The notes beneath the pieces were generated by a model. The model did no database searches, was not told the DNA's origin, and worked only from the letters and a program-made list of their open reading frames with translations. Below, piece by piece: positions 33,233 to 38,868 of a stretch of DNA of 38,868 nucleotides (positions within the stretch are counted from its first letter, which is position 1; every line of letters starts with the position of its first letter). A program made the translations under genes and the position numbers. Location: assembly GCF_001936625.1 (NCBI RefSeq), contig NZ_MSDU01000013.1:1-38868 (forward strand). Direction: 5' to 3'. This DNA is from Domibacillus antri. GTDB taxonomy: Bacteria > Bacillota > Bacilli > Bacillales > Domibacillaceae.

Positions 33233-34756
33233 TTATTTTAACCCAGTATTGGCTTTGACCGCCACCTCTGCATATTTTCGCTTATCTGCTTTTGCTGAGA
33301 CGAGAGAGCCGATATAACCGGCAATAAAGCCTACAGGAACAGAAACGATTGCCGGGTTCGTTAATGGGAATAATGGATCTCCGGCAAAAATAGCAGTGCC
33401 TTCCGGATTCCAAACGTTCGGGCTCATGGCAACGAGAACAAGCGCTGAAACGAGGCCTGTTACCATTGCTGAAATCGCGCCAGTAGTGTTGAATCGCTTC
33501 CAGTAAATTGTGTAAATAATAACAGGAAGGTTTGCACTTGCTGCGATACAGAAAGCGAGCGAAACGAGAAAAGCAACGTTCATCGATTGTGCAAAGAGGG
33601 CGAGAATAACAGATAAAGCAGATACGCCAATCGATGCAAAACGGGCCGCTTTCATTTGTTCTTTTTCAGTCGCTTGTCCTTTTTTAATAATTTGACCATA
33701 AATATCATGAGCGAATGCCGATGCACCTGATAAAACAAGACCGGCTACAACGGCCAGGATGGTAGCAAAAGCAACTGCCGAAACGAATGACATAAGCAAA
33801 TCACCGCCAAGTGCTTGAGCGAGTAACGGTGCAGCCATATTTCCGGCTGCATTTGCTGCGATAATTTCGTCAGAACCAACAAACGCGGCAGCGCCGAAGC
33901 CTAAGAAAATCGTTAAAATATAGAATAGACCAACAATCCACGTGGCATATACGACAGAACTGCGCGCCGTTTTTGCGTCTTTTACGGTAAAGAAACGCAT
34001 TAAAATGTGCGGCAGGCCGGCAGTACCAAGAACGAGTGCAATCATCATGGACATTGTATCGATGCCGTTCGTATATTTTACACCCGGATTCAAGAAATTC
34101 TCTCCAGCTGGTGTAACCGTTTTCATTTCAGAGAACATTCTTAAAATGTTAAAGTCAAATTTCATTAATACGAGGAAAGAAATGATAATAGTACCAACCA
34201 TTAATAAGACGGCTTTAATAATCTGCACCCAGCTTGTGGCCGCCATGCCCCCAAATAGTACGTATGTTGTCATCATAATACCAACCAGCAATACGGCAAT
34301 CCAGTAGTCAATTCCTAAAAGAAGCTGGATGAGTGCGCCTGCTCCAACAAGCTGAGCAATCATATAAAATAGAACGATTGTCAATGTACTGATTGCGGCT
34401 GTTGCACGAATTTTCTGCTGTTCAAAACGTGCTGTGATCATGTCAGCAAGGGTATATTTACCGAGGTTACGAAGCGGCTCAGCAACAATATAAAGTACAA
34501 CTAAGTAAGCTACTAAATATCCAATACTGTAAAAGAAGCCGTCAAATCCATTTAATGCAATCGCACCGGCAATTCCTAGAAACGAAGCCGCTGAAAGGTA
34601 GTCCCCGGCAATGGCAATTCCGTTTTGCCACCCCGTTAATCCTCCTCCGGCTGTGTAAAATTCACTTGCCGAGTTTGTCCGTTTTGAGGCCCAATAGGTA
34701 ACATAGAGCGTCAAACCGACGATTGCAACGAAGAAAAAGAGTCCGAGTACACTCAT
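33233..34756 (-). CDS. actP: Cation:acetate symporter (SSS family)
   Basis: A sodium:solute symporter of 507 residues with about 13 membrane helices, probably importing acetate or other short carboxylates. Family segments seen: YWASKRTNSASEFYTAGGGLTGWQNGIAIAGDYLSAASFLG near the start, DMITARFEQQKIRA, then YTNGIDTMSMMIALVLGTAGLPHILMRFFTV and AFAHDIYG. It directly follows the DUF485 gene (TAAATG junction), the usual pairing for ActP/YwcA-type permeases. A Lys-rich cytosolic tail ends the protein. Confidence 0.92.
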   Translation of the reverse strand: MSVLGLFFFVAIVGLTLYVTYWASKRTNSASEFYTAGGGLTGWQNGIAIAGDYLSAASFLGIAGAIALNGFDGFFYSIGYLVAYLVVLYIVAEPLRNLGKYTLADMITARFEQQKIRATAAISTLTIVLFYMIAQLVGAGALIQLLLGIDYWIAVLLVGIMMTTYVLFGGMAATSWVQIIKAVLLMVGTIIISFLVLMKFDFNILRMFSEMKTVTPAGENFLNPGVKYTNGIDTMSMMIALVLGTAGLPHILMRFFTVKDAKTARSSVVYATWIVGLFYILTIFLGFGAAAFVGSDEIIAANAAGNMAAPLLAQALGGDLLMSFVSAVAFATILAVVAGLVLSGASAFAHDIYGQIIKKGQATEKEQMKAARFASIGVSALSVILALFAQSMNVAFLVSLAFCIAASANLPVIIYTIYWKRFNTTGAISAMVTGLVSALVLVAMSPNVWNPEGTAIFAGDPLFPLTNPAIVSVPVGFIAGYIGSLVSAKADKRKYAEVAVKANTGLK

Positions 34757-35107
34757 TTAACGGTCACTCCCTTCGTTTTTGTTATGCAGATTGAAAATGG
34801 TTTCAGCTTCTGAATCGAACCCATTTGCTTTTTTTACATATATCATACAAAGCGCCCATGTCATAATAAATTGAGCAAAAGCAAATACCCAAACCCACGT
34901 AATGTCTCCAATTGCAGGACTATTCAGTACCGTTGAAAATGAAGTCAACAGCGGCAGTGTGAAGTAAAACAAAAGGAAAAAGACAGTAACGGGAAGCAGG
35001 AATTTGTTTTTCTTTCTGACCAGTGACTTGAACTCCGGACTGGCCGCGATAGCCTCATAATCATGATTCTGCTGCGGCGGTGTGGTGTGATGCACTTTGT
35101 GTTCCAT
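34757..35107 (-). CDS. DUF485 membrane protein, symporter partner
   Basis: A 116-residue protein with two predicted membrane helices (FLLPVTVFFLLFYFTLPLLTSF and WVWVFAFAQFIMTWALCMIYV) and the DUF485 pattern (ASPEFKSLVRKKNKFLLP). These small proteins are encoded directly before acetate-type symporters and are presumed accessory subunits. ATG 35107 is chosen because GGGGAGG lies just upstream; the longer in-frame version to 35203 has none. First gene of the two-gene operon. Confidence 0.88.
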   Translation of the reverse strand: MEHKVHHTTPPQQNHDYEAIAASPEFKSLVRKKNKFLLPVTVFFLLFYFTLPLLTSFSTVLNSPAIGDITWVWVFAFAQFIMTWALCMIYVKKANGFDSEAETIFNLHNKNEGSDR

Positions 35108-35337
35108 AAAAGACCTCCCCTTGGTCGTTTTTAATTCTGAAATCGTTTGCAATTTGCAGAATTGTAACTCTATTCTAAGAAAACTTTGAATGAATGGCAA
35201 CACTTTTTGACAAAAAAATGAACTTAATTAAAAACAGCTTGTTTTTTTATTTAAATGGTCAAATGAGTCCATTCATTTTCTTTCCAGTCTTTTTCGTGTA
35301 CAATCAATTAAAAAGACAATAAATGGAGCGGATAGTC

Positions 35338-36843
35338 ATGACGGAAATCAAATCGATTGGCGCAGCTGTGTCTTCGTTGTCAGGGATGAGGCTTCGTATC
35401 GTTCATTCAATTTTACATCGTATTCAGGCGCGCGATTTAATTGCATTGAAAGCGAAAAGCCGATTTTCAAAGGAGGAAACGTTCCCTTTTTTTAGAGCGA
35501 TTGTTGAAGAAGCGAAAAAGCTGAATCATATTCCAGATCCTGAACTGAAGCTGGATGTGTTCATTGCTTTAACGAAAGTGCTGAAGCTGCCGGCTTCCCA
35601 CCTGTATGAAAAAGAAAAAGTGGCGGCAAGATCCGATGAAATCGTTCACAAATGGTTTGAGAAAACAGCCAAAAAAGATAAATTAATTCAGGAAAAATTT
35701 GATCGCTCTCTTCTAAGCAGCAAGCTGGAGTTTTTGCTTCACTATGAACATGTCAATCAGGTTGAACGGGTACTGAAAAATGAAAAAGTAGACGAAGAGA
35801 AAGAGCCTCTTCAGGAAGTGATACACCATAAATGGGAGGAATTACCTGAATACAAGCGGGTACAAATTTTTGAGTACTTTCATTTAAATCGAGAGACGTC
35901 ATTTGAAGTGATTGTTGAAGAAAAAGGGCTTGATTCTCTTCTTTTTGAAATGGGAACGAGGATGGGGCTGTCCATGTATGGAGATATTTTATACGAGTTA
36001 CAGCGTGATGTTCCGGATGATTATCCCGTGTTTTTATGGGTGCTTCATCCCAGGGCCCTTTTTACCACTGATGAAGCGCTTAAAAGTCTTGTTTCGGGAA
36101 ACTGGAACGTGCCGGCTGTTTTACTGCTTCTATACGCACCGTCAGACGAAGATTTGAAGGAATCAAATCCGGCTGTTATTGCGGAAGAGTGGTTGAAAAG
36201 AGAGGCCGATTATCGTCTGTTAATCCGGAAAATTAATAAACTGAAGCTCGATCAGCAAGAAGAAGAAAAGCGCATAGGTTTGGTGCGGCAGGAGCTTGAA
36301 AAGGCTGTCATTGCGGAAGAAAGAGCACGTTCTGTGTACCGCAGCTTGCGTGAACGGTTAATTGCCATTTTAAAATCGGATTCAGCCCGGCCCTATTTAG
36401 GAGATATAAGCGTGTCACACACCCGTATTCGGGAAAAGTTATCCCGAATCCAATTGAAAATAGAGAGGAATAAGTCCAAAAAAGGATTGATTCAGTCCGC
36501 CGGCGCATGGCTGTCGAATACGTATTATCAAGCTGAAAAAAATAATCTTGAAAAAAAATTGCAGATTTCATTTGAAAAAATGGCGGATGAAGTGATGGTG
36601 AAATATCCATATTACGAAGCGGATTTAATCTCAGAGATGAATTCGGCATTGGTTTCAGCAAACGGCTGGCAGTTTGAAAAAGAGCGCTTGAAGAAAAAAG
36701 AATCGGAAGCTTTCAAATCACTGTCTGAAATGAAAAATGAAGAGCTGAAACTGCGAGAGGAAGCGGCTGAATCCGCTTCTAGAACGCCGGGCTTAAAACA
36801 GCTTGGCACTGCTGATATGCCGGAAAAGAGTCCTATTACTTGA
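35338..36843 (+). CDS. Large coiled-coil protein of unknown function
   Basis: Not recognised. It has 501 residues, soluble, with no signal or membrane segment. The N-terminal half is helical (FSKEETFPFFRAIVEEAKKL; ELKLDVFIALTKVLKLP). The middle has DDYPVFLWVLHPRALFTTDEALKSLVSGNW. The C-terminal half is predicted coiled coil (LIRKINKLKLDQQEEEKRIG; NNLEKKLQISFEKMADEVM; LKKKESEAFKSLSEMKNEEL). ATG 35338 is chosen over 35323 because GGAGCGGA lies between them. Monocistronic, with a strong terminator overlapping its stop. Confidence 0.8.
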   Translation: MTEIKSIGAAVSSLSGMRLRIVHSILHRIQARDLIALKAKSRFSKEETFPFFRAIVEEAKKLNHIPDPELKLDVFIALTKVLKLPASHLYEKEKVAARSDEIVHKWFEKTAKKDKLIQEKFDRSLLSSKLEFLLHYEHVNQVERVLKNEKVDEEKEPLQEVIHHKWEELPEYKRVQIFEYFHLNRETSFEVIVEEKGLDSLLFEMGTRMGLSMYGDILYELQRDVPDDYPVFLWVLHPRALFTTDEALKSLVSGNWNVPAVLLLLYAPSDEDLKESNPAVIAEEWLKREADYRLLIRKINKLKLDQQEEEKRIGLVRQELEKAVIAEERARSVYRSLRERLIAILKSDSARPYLGDISVSHTRIREKLSRIQLKIERNKSKKGLIQSAGAWLSNTYYQAEKNNLEKKLQISFEKMADEVMVKYPYYEADLISEMNSALVSANGWQFEKERLKKKESEAFKSLSEMKNEELKLREEAAESASRTPGLKQLGTADMPEKSPIT

Positions 36844-36857
36844 TAGGGCTCTTTTCC
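36822..36857 (+). terminator. Terminator overlapping the end of the coiled-coil gene
   Basis: A 15-bp stem (36822–36836 with 36843–36857, one G-U) around a six-base loop containing the start of the stop codon, then CTTTG. Strong stem. Confidence 0.85.
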
Positions 36858-36947
36858 TTTGTTACGGTATTAAAGGTGTGTCAAATGACATTTCGTTCCG
36901 AAGGTTAAATTATTTTTGCGCTGTTATGCAATGTGAAAGGAAAATGT

Positions 36948-38459
36948 ATGAAGAAAATATCAAATGTATTCTGGTGGACGGGAGCGCTTGTCCTGTTTGC
37001 GACAATATTCGGAGCAGCTGCTCCTAAATCTTTTGAAAGGATGACGGCGAATGTACAAAGCTTTATCACGTCGGCATTCGGTTGGTACTATTTAATTTTA
37101 GTATCGGTCATTGTGTTGTTTTGTCTAGTGTTGATCGCTAGTCCTGTCGGTCAAATCCGGCTTGGAAAACCGGGTGAAAAACCGGAGTACTCAACGCTCT
37201 CCTGGTTTGCGATGCTGTTTAGCGCGGGAATGGGAATCGGACTGGTCTTTTGGGGAGCGGCAGAACCGCTTAGTCATTATGCGGTTTCAAGTCCGTTGTC
37301 GGAACCTGGTACAAATGATGCGCTGCGGGAGTCCATGCGCTATATGTTTTTTCACTGGGGATTGCATGCTTGGGGTATTTATGCGGTTGTCGCGTTGGCA
37401 CTGGCGTATTTCCCGTTCCGAAGAGGAGAACCCGGTTTAATCAGTGCAACGCTGAAACCGGTACTCGGGAAATATGCTGAAGGATGGGTTGGCACGCTTA
37501 TTGATATTATTGCTGTTTTTGCAACAGTTGTCGGAGTTGCGACGACTCTTGGTTTTGGCGCAGCACAAATTAACGGCGGTCTTTCGTATTTATTCGGGGT
37601 ACCTGTTTCATTTACTGTACAGCTGGTTATTATTGTAGTTGTGACAGTTTTATTTATCGCTTCGGCCATGTCTGGTCTTGGAAAAGGAATTAAAACGTTA
37701 AGTAACACCAACATGGTTTTGGCCGTGGTCCTGCTTGTTCTTATGTTAATTATTGGCCCGACAATGTTTATCTTAAATATGTTTACTGATACGATCGGGG
37801 CCTACCTTCAAAATATTTTGCGGATGAGCTTCCAAATCGCTCCGCTTAATGAAGATCACCGCAGCTGGATTAATGGGTGGACGATTTTTTATTGGGCATG
37901 GTGGATTTCATGGTCGCCATTCGTTGGTATTTTTATCGCGCGTGTATCACGCGGCCGCACAATTCGTGAGTTTATGATTGGTGTGTTATTAATGCCATCA
38001 CTTGTCAGCTTTATCTGGTTTACTGTATTTGGCGCGTCAGCAATGAATTTACAAATGAACGGTGCCGCTGATTTAACGCAGTATGCAACGGAGGAACTTT
38101 TATTTGCGGTCTTCAATGAACTGCCATGGTCACAATTAATGTCTATTATCGCGGTGTTCCTTGTCGCCATCTTTTTTGTGACTTCAGCAGATTCAGCGAC
38201 ATTTGTTCTCGGGATGCAGACGACACATGGTTCCTTAACTCCACCGAATAGTGTGAAATTGACGTGGGGGATTGCGCAGTCGTCCATCGCGATTGTACTT
38301 TTATACAGTGGGGGACTGCAGGCATTGCAAAACGCATTGATTGCGGCAGCGTTTCCGTTTTCTTTTATTATGATTTTAATGATGGTCTCTCTTTACCGGG
38401 CTTTTACAGATGAGCAGAATGAAATGCGCAGGCAGGCTGGCCGACGTCCACTGATGTAA
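36948..38459 (+). CDS. BCCT-family transporter (glycine betaine/choline type)
   Basis: A 503-residue transporter with 12 membrane helices, importing betaine, choline or carnitine as osmoprotectants. Family motifs: [23 protein letters not shown] near residues 80–100, [14 protein letters not shown], and the BCCT signature [27 protein letters not shown] near 320–345, with the Trp-rich substrate box. OpuD/BetL-like is the closest guess; the substrate cannot be fixed from sequence alone. GAAAGGA precedes ATG 36948. Confidence 0.93.
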   Translation: MKKISNVFWWTGALVLFATIFGAAAPKSFERMTANVQSFITSAFGWYYLILVSVIVLFCLVLIASPVGQIRLGKPGEKPEYSTLSWFAMLFSAGMGIGLVFWGAAEPLSHYAVSSPLSEPGTNDALRESMRYMFFHWGLHAWGIYAVVALALAYFPFRRGEPGLISATLKPVLGKYAEGWVGTLIDIIAVFATVVGVATTLGFGAAQINGGLSYLFGVPVSFTVQLVIIVVVTVLFIASAMSGLGKGIKTLSNTNMVLAVVLLVLMLIIGPTMFILNMFTDTIGAYLQNILRMSFQIAPLNEDHRSWINGWTIFYWAWWISWSPFVGIFIARVSRGRTIREFMIGVLLMPSLVSFIWFTVFGASAMNLQMNGAADLTQYATEELLFAVFNELPWSQLMSIIAVFLVAIFFVTSADSATFVLGMQTTHGSLTPPNSVKLTWGIAQSSIAIVLLYSGGLQALQNALIAAAFPFSFIMILMMVSLYRAFTDEQNEMRRQAGRRPLM

Positions 38460-38469
38460 TGATCATGCA

Positions 38470-38502
38470 CATCCCGTCGGTTAAGGCGGGATGAATTTGT
38501 TT
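38470..38502 (+). terminator. Terminator after the BCCT gene
   Basis: CATCCCG pairs with CGGGATG (38470–38476 with 38487–38493), ten-base loop, then AATTTGTTT. Confidence 0.6.
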
Positions 38503-38565
38503 CGCTTGAAGTTTTGCGGCCTCTTTTCTATGATAGATACAGCACGTTCAACGAAGGAGTTCATC

Positions 38566-38859
38566 ATGGCGAAACGACGAAAATTGAAAAAAAGGGCAAT
38601 GTATTCATTATCAGTGCCGTTCATTATCCTTGGCCTGCTTTTGCTGGTGCTATTCGCACTCAGTGACTCAACATCTAAATTGATTGAATCAAAAGATATA
38701 CCGGAAGAATTTATCCCTATTTATAAAGCAGCTGCCGAGGAGTACGGGGTGCCGTGGGAACTGCTTGCCGCTCATCACCGGGTTGAAACGAAATTTTCGA
38801 CCATGGACCCGATGATTTCACCGGTTGGTGCAGAGGGGCCGATGCAAGTGCGACCATAA
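38566..38859 (+). pseudogene. Lysozyme-like (SLT) protein, early stop near the window edge
   Basis: 97 residues are present: a basic start, one membrane helix (about 12–35, MYSLSVPFIILGLLLLVLF), then the start of an SLT/lysozyme-like domain. That start includes EFIPIYKAAAEEYGVPWELLAAHHRVETKF, with the likely catalytic Glu in VET, then MISPVGAEGPMQ. In relatives this continues with a Phe/Met-Pro stretch and over 100 more residues. Here a TAA follows GPMQVRP, so the domain is cut in its core. The last bases may be a frameshift, an insertion boundary or a sequencing error; the window ends nine bases later. Confidence 0.65.
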
Positions 38860-38868
38860 GGTCACATA

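Overview
The window looks like a Bacillaceae (Firmicutes) chromosome. The left flank is the conserved lexA–yneA–yneB–ynzC–tkt–yneF block. It resumes on the right with ccdA, ccdC, a DUF2621 gene, sbcDC, an SCO lipoprotein, adeR–ald, a DUF485/acetate-symporter pair and a BCCT transporter. A Spo0E-like gene suggests a spore former. Family names rest on recognising motifs and remembered family sequences; no search was run.

Layout: (1) 1–4783, host: an unidentified tail end with terminators, the SOS locus lexA/yneA with four LexA-box-like sites, then yneB, ynzC, tkt and yneF. (2) 4721–21441, a mobile element of about 16.7 kb inserted at the 3' end of yneF, bounded by 65-bp direct repeats with one mismatch. 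It is visibly AT-richer than its flanks and carries about 21 apparently intact genes, all on the + strand. (3) 21442–38868, host: the displaced yneF terminator, a secreted protein of unknown function, then the genes listed above. Two host genes look damaged: an L,D-transpeptidase with a 1-nt frameshift, and a lysozyme-like gene that stops early at the window edge.

The element is the striking part. It encodes a tyrosine integrase, a holin-like peptide, a beta-helix protein with companions, a scaffold-like protein and an SU10-type major capsid protein. These are followed by a small XRE protein, a DHH-like protein, a double winged-helix candidate replication initiator with three 33-bp repeats just downstream, small and large terminase, a portal, a PD-(D/E)XK-like nuclease, a helical protein and two head-connector-like genes. 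I see no tail sheath, tube, tape measure or baseplate, no endolysin and no head protease. This set resembles capsid-forming phage satellites (cf-PICI-like), which build their own head and borrow a helper phage's tail. The gene order differs from a normal phage: capsid genes come before the replication block, terminase and portal after it, and connectors after an accessory pair.

Two long gene-free stretches (6244–7914 and 17844–18933) share palindromes and short repeats. Intrinsic terminators stand directly before int, the holin-like gene and the connector genes. The element may therefore be controlled by termination and antitermination as well as by promoters; this is inference.
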